Part shown: positions 50,367-63,520 of the stretch, one piece after another
How the letters are laid out: each line of letters begins with the position of its first letter
Position numbering within the stretch: the first letter of the stretch is position 1
Assembly (NCBI RefSeq): GCF_900177655.1
Contig: NZ_FXWK01000001.1
Span: forward strand, 2,418,001 to 2,482,000
DNA from: Devosia lucknowensis
GTDB taxonomy: Bacteria > Pseudomonadota > Alphaproteobacteria > Rhizobiales > Devosiaceae
Reading direction: 5' to 3'
Length of the DNA stretch: 64,000 nucleotides
The notes under the pieces: model-generated
The model's database searches: none
What the model saw: only the letters and a program-made list of their open reading frames with translations
Told to the model about the DNA's origin: nothing
Translations under genes and position numbers: made by a program

Positions 50367-50487
50367 GGTCCGCCGCAAGGAAGCGGGGACACCGGCCCTG
50401 ACAGCTCGACATTCGCCACGCTTTTGGGAATGTCTCGCAGGCACCGGTCGACATCAACCACGTTGCTCATCTTGGAGAATGTGACAA
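50367..50487 (+). promoter_or_regulatory. ROSE-like RNA thermometer in the hsp20 leader
   Basis: The leader forms successive hairpins: GTCCGC...GCGGGGAC near 50368-50391; GACATTC (50408-50414) with GAATGTC (50428-50434); and a last hairpin where TTGCTC (50463-50468) faces the ribosome site GGAG (50474-50477). The T-T-G-C-T motif opposite the ribosome site, with an imperfect G pair, is the hallmark of ROSE elements that melt on heating in rhizobial small heat-shock genes. Confidence 0.62.
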
Positions 50488-50943
50488 ATGCAGACCTTTG
50501 ATTTCTCGCCCTTTTATCGCTCCACCGTCGGTTTCGACCGCGTCTTCAACCGCCTCGACACCCTCGGCGCGCAGGAGACCAAGACCTACCCGCCCTACAA
50601 TATCGAGCGCACCGGCGACGATGCTTATCGCATCTCCATCGCCGTAGCCGGGTTCTCCAACGGCGACATCGCCATCGAGACCAAGGAAAACAGCCTCGTG
50701 GTCAAGGGCGCCAAGCCCGCCGAGAGCGCTGATGCCAAGCGCGAATTCCTCCATCGCGGCATTGCCGAGCGCGCCTTCGAGCTGCGCTTCCAGCTGGCTG
50801 ACTATGTCGAGGTCCAGGGCGCCAATCTCGAAAACGGCCTGCTGCATCTCGAACTCAAGCGCGAACTGCCCGAAAGCAAGAAGCCGCGCACGATCCAGAT
50901 CAACGGCGGCACCCCGACGATCGAGGACAAGTCGGTGAACTAA
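50488..50943 (+). CDS. hsp20: Small heat-shock protein Hsp20 (IbpA-like)
   Basis: A 151-residue chaperone that holds unfolding proteins. The N-terminal MQTFDFSPFYRSTVGFDRVF is typical of class A rhizobial Hsp20. The alpha-crystallin domain spans about 38-130, with YRISIAVAGFSNGDIAIETK and the A-x-x-x-N-G-x-L motif as ANLENGLLHLEL. The I-x-I-like tail is RTIQINGG. Heat control is predicted at two levels: RpoH promoter and ROSE-like leader. Two terminators follow. Confidence 0.93.
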   Translation: MQTFDFSPFYRSTVGFDRVFNRLDTLGAQETKTYPPYNIERTGDDAYRISIAVAGFSNGDIAIETKENSLVVKGAKPAESADAKREFLHRGIAERAFELRFQLADYVEVQGANLENGLLHLELKRELPESKKPRTIQINGGTPTIEDKSVN

Positions 50944-50964
50944 CCAGGAGCCGGCGCTAAGCGC

Positions 50965-50989
50965 AAAATCGCTCCGGTGGAGCGATTTT
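50965..50989. terminator. Bidirectional terminator after hsp20
   Basis: AAAATCGCTCC (50965-50975) pairs perfectly with GGAGCGATTTT (50979-50989). The T run within the right arm and the A run within the left make it usable in both directions. Confidence 0.85.
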
Positions 50990-51045
50990 ATGCGGCTGGG
51001 CCATGAGAGCTGCGCTCGAATGGCATGCTCAGACTTTGAAATGAC

Positions 51046-51073
51046 AAGGCGCGGTCCACAAGGGCCGCGCCTT
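51046..51073 (+). terminator. Second terminator between hsp20 and dps
   Basis: AAGGCGCGG (51046-51054) pairs with CCGCGCCTT (51065-51073), followed by TGCTTTG. Confidence 0.7.
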
Positions 51074-51197
51074 TGCTTTGAGCGCGTCGGATTCGCCCCC
51101 AACGCATGTCACAAGCGGAACGACTCCCAATCGCCATCAGTTGAAGAAGCACGCGGCAAGGCCGCCATTCCTCAACCCCAGCGTCAGGACACTTCCC

Positions 51198-51671
51198 ATG
51201 AAGACCCCGTCTATCGACCTCAAGTCCAATGCCAAGTCGGCCGTCATCGACATTCTCAATGCCCGCCTCGCCGACAGCATCGACCTCGCGCTCGCCATCA
51301 AGCAGGCCCACTGGAACCTCAAGGGCCCCAATTTCATCGGCGTCCATGAAATGCTCGATCCGATGCGCGCCGCGGTCGACGATCACGTCGATATCGTCGC
51401 CGAACGCATTGCCCAGCTTGACGGCACGCCGCTTGGCACCAGCCAGGTCGTTGCTAAGGCCACCTCGCTCGACGCCTATCCGACCGAGATCAAGAAGGTG
51501 CCCGATCATCTCGCCGCCCTTGCCGAGCGCTTCGCCAAGCTGGCCAATCAGGTGCGCGAAGACATCGACGCCACGGACGAAGCCGGCGACGCCGACAGCG
51601 CCGATATCCTGACTGCCTTTTCCCGCGAGCTCGACAAGGACCTGTGGTTCATCAAATCGCATCTGGAATAG
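51198..51671 (+). CDS. dps: DNA-protection ferritin-like protein Dps
   Basis: A 157-residue Dps; start at 51198 with AGGA upstream. All five intersubunit ferroxidase residues of E. coli Dps are found at a constant offset of 13: H38 and H50, D54, D65 and E69 (blocks AIKQAHWNLKGPNFIGVHEM and DDHVDIVAERIAQLDG). It oxidises and stores iron with peroxide, protecting DNA. The N-terminal tail is short, with few lysines, so DNA binding may be weaker. It lies 527 bp from hsp20 start, with its own terminator. Confidence 0.93.
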   Translation: MKTPSIDLKSNAKSAVIDILNARLADSIDLALAIKQAHWNLKGPNFIGVHEMLDPMRAAVDDHVDIVAERIAQLDGTPLGTSQVVAKATSLDAYPTEIKKVPDHLAALAERFAKLANQVREDIDATDEAGDADSADILTAFSRELDKDLWFIKSHLE

Positions 51672-51698
51672 GACTTTTGACCATCCGGTCCAGTTTCG

Positions 51699-51724
51699 GG
51701 GCGTCCATCCGGGCGCCCCTTTGA
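51699..51724 (+). terminator. Terminator of dps
   Basis: GGGGCG (51699-51704) pairs with CGCCCC (51715-51720) and is followed by TTTG. It lies 28 bp after the dps stop. Confidence 0.78.
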
Positions 51725-52168
51725 CTTTCCCGCGCCATCTCCTATCATCTCCTATCGCTTTTCGCGCCAATTCCTATTTTTTGTGTCGGAATGGCGGCAA
51801 AACTGCTTGCCCGCAGTTTTGAATTATGCAAATGTGAAGCGGTTAGGGCAGCATATCTGTCCTATCTGACGCGTCGCCCCGCTCTCCGCGGCCAGCGCGC
51901 ACGCTGGTCCGGCTGGCCCGCTTCAGGTGAGCGGAAACGGATAGGCGGGGTGGGTACCACCCGAATTATGAGCGGCCATTTGGATGCAGTGCCGCTCCCC
52001 AAGCATGGATGCATTTGCGAATGCGAGCCGTACTGTGTAGTACGACCCGGCTGAGCACTGCGCCCGAGAGGACCACATGCATCCGCCCGGCCGGCCCCCC
52101 GGCACCATCAGGATGCGCAAGACGAACCATTGAGCCCCATGCGGGCGCGAACAGAACGAGGTTGAGCC
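51725..52168. other. Long intergenic leader of gltB with small repeats
   Basis: This 444-bp gap has no supported gene. It holds the tandem 10-mer ATCTCCTATC twice (51738-51747, 51748-51757) with a degenerate third near 51770, a perfect 9-bp inverted repeat CAAAACTGC/GCAGTTTTG (51798-51821), and the dyad CGTACTGTGTAGTACG (52029-52044). They may belong to the gltB control region, which would be expected to respond to nitrogen. Confidence 0.4.
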
Positions 52169-56923
<4,755 letters not shown>

Positions 56924-56934
56924 GCCCTTCTTCT

Positions 56935-56970
56935 CCTCCCCGCTGGCGGGGGAGGCCGGGAGGGGGCGGG
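56935..56970. repeat. GC-rich palindromic intergenic repeat, family A
   Basis: CCTCCCCGC (56935-56943) and GCGGGGGAGG (56945-56954) form a stem; CCGGGAGGGGGCGGGG follows. It lies between gltB and gltD, so it is probably transcribed within the operon. Confidence 0.65.
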
Positions 56971-57035
56971 GCAACAGGACCCGCTCTCTCAGTTGAGATC
57001 AATTCCGCGCATTGCGCGACTTAGGGGAGACAAGC

Positions 57036-58463
57036 ATGGGTAAGGTCACAGGCTTTCTCGAAATCGAACGTGAGGAACCGCGCTACGAGCCGGCTTCCGA
57101 CCGCATCCGTCACTTCGGTGAATTCACCATCCCCCTCTCCGAAGGGCGCGTGGTGGATCAGGCCGCACGCTGCATGGATTGCGGCATCCCGTTCTGTCAC
57201 GGCGATACCGGCTGCCCGGTTCACAACCAGATCCCGGACTGGAACGACCTCGTCTACAATGGCGACTGGGAGGAGGCTGCCCGCAACCTTCATTCCACCA
57301 ACAATTTCCCCGAATTCACCGGCCGCATCTGCCCCGCTCCCTGCGAGGAAGCCTGCACGCTCAACCTCGAGGACGTGCCGGTCGCCATCAAGACCGTCGA
57401 GCAGGCCATTGCCGATCGCGCCATCAAGTCTGGCTGGATCAAGCCGCAGATTCCCGCGGTCAAGACCGGCAAGCGCGTTGCCGTGGTGGGCTCGGGCCCT
57501 GCCGGCCTCGCCGCCGCCCAGCAGCTGGCCCGTGCCGGACACGATGTGCACCTTTATGAACGCGAGCCCAAGGCCGGCGGCCTGATGCGCTACGGCATTC
57601 CTGACTTCAAGATGGAAAAGGAACACATCGACTTCCGCGTCGAGCAGATGGAAGCCGAAGGCGTAACCTTCCACTATGGCGTCAATGTCGGCGTCACCAA
57701 GCCGCTCTCCGACCTGCAGCGCGACCACGATGCCGTGTTGCTCGCCGGCGGCGCCGAAAAGCCGCGCGATGTCGATGTTGAAGGCAAGCAGTTTGCGGGC
57801 GTGCATTTTGCCATGCCGTTCCTCGTGCAACAGAACCGCCGTGTCGGCGGCGAGGACGTCTCGGGCGAATTCCAGCTCTCGGCCGCTGGCAAGCATGTCG
57901 TGGTCGTGGGCGGCGGTGATACCGCGTCAGACTGCGTGGGCACCAGCTTCCGCCAGGGCGCCATCGCCGTCACCCAGCTCGACGTGCGCCCCATGCCGCC
58001 CGAGCTCGAGAACAAGCTGACCAACTGGCCCAACTGGGCGGTCAAGATGCGCACCTCGTCCTCCCAGGCCGAAGGCGCCATCCGCGAATTCTCCGCGGGC
58101 ACGATGAAGATCGTGGGCGATGCCAAGGGTCACGTGACGGGCGTCGAATGCGCCCGCGTCGATCGCAAGCGTCAGGCCATTCCGGGCACCGAATTCATCA
58201 TCAAGGCCGATATCGTCCTGCTCGCCATCGGCTTTGCCGGTCCGGTTCAGGAAGGCATGCTCAATGAGCTCGGTGGCCAGTATGACAAGCGTGGCAATCT
58301 GTTTGCCGATACCCTGAGCTACAAGACCTCGGTTCCCAAGGTCTATGCCGCCGGTGACATGCGCCGCGGCCAGTCGCTCGTCGTCTGGGCCATCCGCGAA
58401 GGCCGCCAGGCCGCCCGCTCCATCGACTTCGACCTCATGGGCAAGACAGCGCTTCCTCGATAG
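57036..58463 (+). CDS. gltD: Glutamate synthase small subunit
   Basis: A 475-residue flavoprotein that feeds NADPH electrons to GltB. ATG at 57036 is set by AGGGGAG; an upstream frame from 57012 is unlikely. The N-terminal 4Fe-4S cysteines lie in [20 protein letters not shown] and [13 protein letters not shown] (about 45-110). The FAD-binding motif is [20 protein letters not shown] near 149-168, and the NADPH-binding motif [15 protein letters not shown] near 290. The C-terminal [18 protein letters not shown] closes the FAD site. It completes the enzyme. Confidence 0.96.
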   Translation: MGKVTGFLEIEREEPRYEPASDRIRHFGEFTIPLSEGRVVDQAARCMDCGIPFCHGDTGCPVHNQIPDWNDLVYNGDWEEAARNLHSTNNFPEFTGRICPAPCEEACTLNLEDVPVAIKTVEQAIADRAIKSGWIKPQIPAVKTGKRVAVVGSGPAGLAAAQQLARAGHDVHLYEREPKAGGLMRYGIPDFKMEKEHIDFRVEQMEAEGVTFHYGVNVGVTKPLSDLQRDHDAVLLAGGAEKPRDVDVEGKQFAGVHFAMPFLVQQNRRVGGEDVSGEFQLSAAGKHVVVVGGGDTASDCVGTSFRQGAIAVTQLDVRPMPPELENKLTNWPNWAVKMRTSSSQAEGAIREFSAGTMKIVGDAKGHVTGVECARVDRKRQAIPGTEFIIKADIVLLAIGFAGPVQEGMLNELGGQYDKRGNLFADTLSYKTSVPKVYAAGDMRRGQSLVVWAIREGRQAARSIDFDLMGKTALPR

Positions 58464-58470
58464 GCCGGCG

Positions 58471-58588
58471 CACCCCCACCCAACCTCCCCCTGAAACAGG
58501 GGGAGGAGCGACCGGTGCGTGCCAAACATCTGCAGTTAAACGCGATGCGCCCCTCCCCCTTCTATAGGGGGAGGTCGGGTGGGGGTTG
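58471..58588. repeat. Inverted pair of family A repeats
   Basis: The first unit, CCTCCCCCTG-AAA-CAGGGGGAGG (58484-58506), has its CACCCCCACCC tail on the left. The second, CCTCCCCCT...AGGGGGAGG (58552-58574), has GGGTGGGGGTT on the right. The two lie in opposite orientation around about 45 bp, like a bacterial interspersed mosaic element. It separates gltD from a convergent DUF982 gene. Confidence 0.72.
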
Positions 58589-58611
58589 TTTGATTTGATG
58601 GGGTCTTCACC

Positions 58612-58854
58612 TCACTCCACGAACAACCCTGCCTCCAGCGCCGCGTCCATGAACGCCACCCACGCCGTCTCGACGCTCGCGCCTTCCATGGCCGCAAGGC
58701 AGAGCTCGCTGGCGATCTTGTGCTTGTCGGTGCGATCGCCCGGCCAGTCCATCAGAAGGAAATTGCGCGCCTGCGTAGGCGTGCGGATGACGAGGAGTTC
58801 ATCCGCGCTGCGAACCGTTATTGGCCGCTCCCAGGTGTGAATGGCGTCGAGCAT
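58612..58854 (-). CDS. DUF982 protein
   Basis: An 80-residue protein of the DUF982 family, common in Rhizobiales. Typical features are the opening W-E-R-P-I-T-V-R-S, a middle [20 protein letters not shown] with the D-W-P motif, then [20 protein letters not shown] and the closing [10 protein letters not shown]. The fold is small alpha/beta; no function is known. It lies alone, convergent to gltD and divergent from hpt. Confidence 0.85.
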   Translation of the reverse strand: MLDAIHTWERPITVRSADELLVIRTPTQARNFLLMDWPGDRTDKHKIASELCLAAMEGASVETAWVAFMDAALEAGLFVE

Positions 58855-58970
58855 GGGCTGAGCTCCTGTCTGCGTGCTCCTGCCAACGGTGCCCGCTTCG
58901 CGAAGTTCCTCTTGTCCATTCGCTCGCCCGGTGCTTCAACAGCAGCCGCAATTCTCCCGGCCGAGTCTCC

Positions 58971-59519
58971 ATGCCCCAAGCCCCCTACGTCGTCGACCAG
59001 CTGATCTCCGCCAAGGCGATTGCCGCCCGCGTCGAGGCGCTCGCCGCCGAGATCACCCAGACCTTCAGCGATACCGACAAGCTCGTCGTCGTCGGCCTGC
59101 TGCGAGGCTCCTTCATCTTCATCGCCGACCTCGTGCGGGAGATCGATCTGCCGGTGGAAGTGGATTTCCTCGAAGCCTCGTCCTATGGCGATGCGATGGA
59201 ATCCTCGCGCGAGGTGCGCATCCTCAAGGACCTGCGCGGCGAGATCGCCGGCCGCGACGTCCTCGTGGTCGAGGACATCATCGACACCGGGCATACGCTC
59301 AAGCACGTGCTCGAAATCCTCGAGACGCGTCATCCGCGCCGCATGGAAGTCTGCGCCCTCCTCAACAAGCCCAGCCGCCGCGAGGCCGAAGTCCCAGCAA
59401 AATGGATCGGCTTCGACATTCCCGACGAATTCGTCGTCGGCTACGGCATCGACTACGCCCAGCGCAACCGCAACCTGCCCCACATCGGCAAGGTGCGGTT
59501 TGTGGATGAACAGCCTTAG
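58971..59519 (+). CDS. hpt: Hypoxanthine phosphoribosyltransferase
   Basis: A 182-residue purine-salvage enzyme joining hypoxanthine or guanine to PRPP. The PRPP motif is [14 protein letters not shown] near 95-108; [16 protein letters not shown] forms the PPi loop; [19 protein letters not shown] and a closing R-N-L-P-H-I-G complete the base site. The start at 58971 gives the usual length, although the ribosome site is weak. It faces the uxaA-like gene with a 13-bp gap at the 3' ends. Confidence 0.93.
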   Translation: MPQAPYVVDQLISAKAIAARVEALAAEITQTFSDTDKLVVVGLLRGSFIFIADLVREIDLPVEVDFLEASSYGDAMESSREVRILKDLRGEIAGRDVLVVEDIIDTGHTLKHVLEILETRHPRRMEVCALLNKPSRREAEVPAKWIGFDIPDEFVVGYGIDYAQRNRNLPHIGKVRFVDEQP

Positions 59520-59532
59520 CAAGCACCGGGTC

Positions 59533-61083
59533 CTACATCACCGCCCCGACCTGCCAGGGCACGAACTCGTTGTCGCCATAGCCCAGCGCTTCCGACTTGG
59601 TTTCCTCGCCCGAAGCCACGCGCAGCATGAGATCGAAAATCTCCTGCCCCTTGGCCTCGATGCTCACACCCTCGACGATATCGCCGCAATTGATGTCCAT
59701 GTCCTCGGTCATGCGCTGATACATGTCCGAATTGGTGGCGAGCTTGATCGAGGGCACCGGCTTGCAGCCATAGGCCGAGCCGCGCCCGGTAGTGAAGGCC
59801 AGGATATTGGCGCCACCGGCCACCTGCCCTGTCGCCGACACCGGGTCGAAGCCGGGCGTATCCATGAACACGAACCCCTTTTCCGTGACCTTCTCGGCAT
59901 ATTCGTAGACCGCCGTCAGTGGCGTCGTGCCACCCTTGGCCGCCGCACCGAGCGACTTCTCGAGGATGGTCGTCAGCCCACCCAGCTTGTTGCCGGGCGA
60001 GGGATTGTTGTTCATCTCGCCCCTGTTACGCCGCGTGTAGTCTTCCCACCAGTGGATGCGCTCGATCAGCTTCTCGCCCACGTCGCGCGATGCGGCGCGC
60101 CGCGTCAGCAGATGCTCCGCCCCATAGATTTCCGGCGTCTCCGAAAGAATGGCCGTACCGCCATTGCGCACCAGGATATCCGCCGCAACGCCGAGCGCCG
60201 GGTTGGCGGTAATGCCCGAATAGCCGTCCGATCCCCCGCATTGCAGGGCCAGCGTCAGGTGGCTGGCATCCACCGTCTCGCGCCGTGCCGCAGCCGCGAT
60301 CGGCAGCATCTCCTTGACCTTCTCGACACCCCACTCGATCATCCTGCGCGTGCCGCCGCGCTCCTGGATCGTCATGGTCTGGAAGGTCTCGCCCTCCTCG
60401 ATGCCGTAGAGCTCCTTCATCCGGCCGATCTGGAACACTTCGCATCCCAGGCCCACCAGCAGCGCCGCGCCCAGATTGGGGTTGGACGTATAGCCCCACT
60501 GCGTGCGCTTCAGAATATCGAAGCCTTCGCCCCGGCTTTCCATGCCGCAACCCGTGCCGTGAACGAAGGGCACGACACCGTCGATCTCCGGATAATCCTC
60601 GAGCAGGCCCGAGCGATTGACCGCATCGGCCACGAACTTGGCCACCGTCGCCGAGCAGTTCACCGAGGTCAGGATGCCGATGTAATTGCGCGTCCCGACC
60701 GTGCCGTTCGCCCGCTTGTAGCCCTGGAACGTCGCTCGTTGCGCCGGCGGCAGGAAATCCACCGGCACCGCGCCTTCGGCAAAGGCATAGTCATGCGTCA
60801 GCGTGCCGTCGGGTCCGCCCATGCCGCAATTGTGCTCGTGCACCCAGTCGCCCGGAACGATTGCCTCGCTCGCAAAGCCGATGATCTGCCCGAACTTGAC
60901 CACCGCCTCGCCCGCCCCGATCGGTCGCGTCGCGAACTTGTGCCCGCGCGGCACGCGGCGCACGATGGAAACGCCCTGCGCGGTTTCCGTTCCGACGTCG
61001 AGATTGGCCAGCGCCACGGCGATATTGTCGGCTGCATTCAGAACCAGCGTCTTGCCTTGCGGCGGGGTCAGGATGTCATTCAT
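59533..61083 (-). CDS. uxaA: UxaA-family sugar-acid dehydratase (altronate dehydratase-like)
   Basis: A 516-residue enzyme combining an N-terminal SAF domain (about 10-95, with GHKFATRPIGAGEAVVKFG and VHEHNC) and the UxaA core. GYKRANGTVGTRNYIGILTS opens the core; FVHGTGCGM, LQCGGSDGYSGI and FMDTPGFDPVSATGQVAGGA supply candidate iron-ligand cysteines and the active site. Relatives dehydrate altronate, galactarate or other sugar acids. The divergent GntR, FucU-like mutarotase and FAH enzyme point to a sugar-acid pathway, possibly for a 6-deoxyhexose. The exact substrate is not settled. Confidence 0.85.
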   Translation of the reverse strand: MNDILTPPQGKTLVLNAADNIAVALANLDVGTETAQGVSIVRRVPRGHKFATRPIGAGEAVVKFGQIIGFASEAIVPGDWVHEHNCGMGGPDGTLTHDYAFAEGAVPVDFLPPAQRATFQGYKRANGTVGTRNYIGILTSVNCSATVAKFVADAVNRSGLLEDYPEIDGVVPFVHGTGCGMESRGEGFDILKRTQWGYTSNPNLGAALLVGLGCEVFQIGRMKELYGIEEGETFQTMTIQERGGTRRMIEWGVEKVKEMLPIAAAARRETVDASHLTLALQCGGSDGYSGITANPALGVAADILVRNGGTAILSETPEIYGAEHLLTRRAASRDVGEKLIERIHWWEDYTRRNRGEMNNNPSPGNKLGGLTTILEKSLGAAAKGGTTPLTAVYEYAEKVTEKGFVFMDTPGFDPVSATGQVAGGANILAFTTGRGSAYGCKPVPSIKLATNSDMYQRMTEDMDINCGDIVEGVSIEAKGQEIFDLMLRVASGEETKSEALGYGDNEFVPWQVGAVM

Positions 61084-61189
61084 CGCTCAGGGCCTTGGGT
61101 CAGGTAAGGGTGCTTTACGCCTTTGGAAATTCCCCGCAGATTGCGCCCGCAATCGGAGGGACCGGCATTGTCATTCAGCGCTCGACTAA

Positions 61190-61201
61190 CTAACATGTTA
61201 G
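61190..61201. promoter_or_regulatory. Perfect palindrome CTAACATGTTAG, GntR operator candidate
   Basis: The 12-bp perfect palindrome ends one base before the GntR start codon (61203) and lies about 107 bp from the divergent uxaA start. An adjacent CTAACTAAC extends the left arm. GntR/FCD proteins commonly bind such short dyads. It probably represses gntR and perhaps uxaA. Confidence 0.62.
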
Positions 61202-61202
61202 C

Positions 61203-61952
61203 ATGAAAACGGAAGTCGGTCCTTATCAATTTCTAGGCGCAGCAGGCGATTTCTCGCGCGGCACCGTCACGGTCGATGTCACCAATGCGCTGCGCCATGC
61301 CATCGTGACGCTGGCGCTGCCCCCCGGCACCGTGCTCGACAAGACGGCCATCTGCGCCCAGCTCGGGGTCTCCCGTTTCCCCGTCAGCGAGGCGCTGGCG
61401 CGGCTGGCCGATGAGGGCTTGGTCGATATTCTGCCCCAGCGCGGCTCCATCGTCTCCCGGGTCAAGATCGCCGACGTCCGCGAATACATGCTCATTCGCA
61501 AGGGTCTCGAGAGCGAGGCGCTCCGCGTGCTCATCGGCCGGCACGATGCCGACGCCATCGAAGCCCTGCATGCCAACATGGCCGCCCAGCGCGATGCAGC
61601 GGCCCGCGACGACGCCGAAACCTTCCACCAGATCGACGTCGATTTCCACGACATCATCTTCCGCTCCCTGCGCATGACCAAGGTCAAGTCGATCATCGAC
61701 AAGGCTCGCGCCAATCTCGACCGCGCCCGGCGCCTGATCATCACGCCACGCCGTCTCAACCATACCATCGCCGAGCATCAGGCCATCTTCGATGGCATCC
61801 TTGCGCGCGACACCCAACAGGCCATGACGGCGATCCGGGCCCATATCGATGCGGTCATGGTCGAACTCTTCGCCTTCGCCCAGGCCCATCCGTCGCTGTT
61901 CGCCGACGGCCACGATTTCACCGCCGAGGACAACGACTTTCCCTTCGGCTAG
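61203..61952 (+). CDS. GntR-family (FCD) regulator of the sugar-acid locus
   Basis: A 249-residue regulator. The ATG at 61203 is the only reasonable start, yet it has no ribosome site and directly follows a palindrome, so the message may be leaderless or very short-leadered. The winged helix lies at about 23-85 (LDKTAICAQLGVSRFPVSEA, LARLADEGLVDILPQRGSIV). The FCD domain (about 95-225) has candidate metal ligands in D-V-D-F-H-D and H-T-I-A-E-H. It leads an operon with fucU-like and FAH genes and is divergent from uxaA. Confidence 0.9.
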   Translation: MKTEVGPYQFLGAAGDFSRGTVTVDVTNALRHAIVTLALPPGTVLDKTAICAQLGVSRFPVSEALARLADEGLVDILPQRGSIVSRVKIADVREYMLIRKGLESEALRVLIGRHDADAIEALHANMAAQRDAAARDDAETFHQIDVDFHDIIFRSLRMTKVKSIIDKARANLDRARRLIITPRRLNHTIAEHQAIFDGILARDTQQAMTAIRAHIDAVMVELFAFAQAHPSLFADGHDFTAEDNDFPFG

Positions 61953-61965
61953 CGAGAAACGGATC

Positions 61966-62424
61966 ATGCTGAAAAACATTCCCGCCCTACTGGGGCCTGA
62001 GCTGCTCTCGACCCTGCGCGCCATGGGACACGGCGACGAACTGGTCATCGCCGATGCCAATTTTCCGGCCGAGTTCCTGGGTCCGCTGGTGATCCGCGCC
62101 GATGGCATCACAGCCACGGCCATGCTCGATGCCGTCCTGACGCTGCTCCCACTCGATCAGTTCGTCGATGAAACCGCCATCGGCATGCAGGTGGTCGGCG
62201 AGCCGGCTGCGCGCCAGCCCATCGACGACGAGTTTGAAGCCATCATCGCCCGCCACGAACCCGAAAAGCACTATTCCAAGATCGAGCGCTTCGCCTTCTA
62301 CGACCGCGCCCGCAAGGCCGCCGCCGTCATCCAGACCGGCGAAACCCGCCTCTATGGCAATATCATCCTCAAGAAGGGCGTCATCCGCCCCACGTCTGCT
62401 GAATTCTCGGAGAGACCACAATGA
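61966..62424 (+). CDS. fucU: RbsD/FucU-family sugar mutarotase
   Basis: A 152-residue protein that interconverts sugar anomers. The family opening MLKNIPALLGPELLSTLRAM then GHGDELVIADANFPAEF carries the catalytic histidine (H22) and aspartate. The closing YDRARKAAAVIQTGETRLYG followed by N-I-I-L-K-K-G-V matches FucU. Fucose is the most likely sugar; ribose would be the RbsD case. It starts 14 bp after the GntR stop and overlaps the FAH gene by 4 bp (ATGA). Confidence 0.9.
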   Translation: MLKNIPALLGPELLSTLRAMGHGDELVIADANFPAEFLGPLVIRADGITATAMLDAVLTLLPLDQFVDETAIGMQVVGEPAARQPIDDEFEAIIARHEPEKHYSKIERFAFYDRARKAAAVIQTGETRLYGNIILKKGVIRPTSAEFSERPQ

Positions 62425-63272
62425 AACTGCTTCGCGTTGGCGCCAAGGGCGCTGAAAAGCCCGCAATCTTTGCCGCCGACGGCACGATCCGTGATCTCTC
62501 CGGCGTCGTGCCGGATATCGCCGGGGCGACCCTGCTGCCCGAGGGCCTGGCCAGGATAGCAGCGACAGACATCGACACCCTGCCACAGCTTTCGGCGTCC
62601 GAGCGGATCGGACCCTGCGTGGGCAATGTCGGCAAGTTCATCTGCATCGGCCTCAACTACGCCGATCACGCTGCCGAAACCGGCGCCAAGATCCCCGAGG
62701 AGCCGATCATCTTCATGAAGGCCACCAGCGCCATCATCGGCCCCAATGACGACGTGATCATCCCAAAATACGCCATCAAGCCCGACTGGGAGGTCGAGCT
62801 GGCCGTGGTCATCGGTAAGGAGGCCCGCTACGTCGAGGAGGCCGACGCGCTCGACCATGTCGCCGGCTACTGCGTCTGCAACGACGTCTCCGAACGGCAC
62901 TTCCAGACCGAGCGCGGCGGCACCTGGGACAAGGGCAAGGGCGCCGACACCTTCGGGCCCATCGGTCCCTGGCTCGTCACCCGCGACGAAGTTCCCGATC
63001 CGCAGAACCTCAAGATGTGGCTCGAAGTCGATGGCAAGCGCTATCAGGATGGCTCGACCACGACGATGATCTTCGGCATCGCCAAGATCGTTTCCTACGT
63101 CTCCCACTTCATGAGCCTCCAGCCCGGCGACGTCATCACCACAGGCACGCCCCCCGGCGTCGGCATGGGTGTCCGCCCCGAGCCCGTCTGGCTCAAACCC
63201 GGCAATGTCATGCATCTGGGCATCCAGGGTCTGGGCGAACAGCGGCAGAACGTGAAGGCCTACTCGGCCTGA
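62421..63272 (+). CDS. Fumarylacetoacetate-hydrolase-family enzyme
   Basis: A 283-residue FAH-fold enzyme. The core starts at FICIGLNYADHAAETG near 72; metal ligands are the two glutamates of WEVELAVVIG and the aspartate in N-D-V-S-E-R; IFMKATSAIIGPND and the closing GDVITTGTPPGVGMG are family marks. In Xanthomonas a homologue hydrolyses 2,4-diketo-3-deoxy-L-fuconate; others act on ureidoglycolate or acylpyruvates. With fucU and a dehydratase beside it, the fuconate role is favoured. Confidence 0.86.
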   Translation: MKLLRVGAKGAEKPAIFAADGTIRDLSGVVPDIAGATLLPEGLARIAATDIDTLPQLSASERIGPCVGNVGKFICIGLNYADHAAETGAKIPEEPIIFMKATSAIIGPNDDVIIPKYAIKPDWEVELAVVIGKEARYVEEADALDHVAGYCVCNDVSERHFQTERGGTWDKGKGADTFGPIGPWLVTRDEVPDPQNLKMWLEVDGKRYQDGSTTTMIFGIAKIVSYVSHFMSLQPGDVITTGTPPGVGMGVRPEPVWLKPGNVMHLGIQGLGEQRQNVKAYSA

Positions 63273-63309
63273 AATCTCCACCTCCTTCATAAGGCCTGAC
63301 CTTCCTCCT

Positions 63310-63349
63310 CCTCCCCCTCCTTAAGGGGGAGGCCGGGTGGGGGTGCACC
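63310..63349. repeat. GC-rich palindromic intergenic repeat, family A
   Basis: CCTCCCCCT (63310-63318) and AGGGGGAGG (63324-63332) form the stem, and CCGGGTGGGGGTGCACC is the tail. It matches the copies at 58552 and 30669. Confidence 0.7.
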
Positions 63350-63367
63350 CAACACCACCACCGATCC

Positions 63368-63390
63368 GTCCTCGGGCTCGACCCGAGGAC
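63368..63390. repeat. Short palindromic intergenic repeat, family C
   Basis: GTCCTCGGG (63368-63376) and CCCGAGGAC (63382-63390) enclose loop CTCGA. A degenerate relative (CCCTCGGGCCTGACCCAGGG) lies near 13482 between fadJ and fadE. Confidence 0.6.
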
Positions 63391-63520
63391 CACGCGCAGC
63401 ACCCACCAGATTGCAAATGACCCTCGGATCAAGTCCGGTGGCTGCCCAGCGGGGGTGAAACCTCTCCTTGCCCCCACTGCCCGCACAAGCTAAGCCCCTT
63501 GCCATCCTGGGGAGGAGCTC

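Noticed and set aside
51738..51779. CRISPR-like or tandem repeat array
   Set aside because: Only two exact 10-mers with no spacers; no cas genes anywhere in the window.
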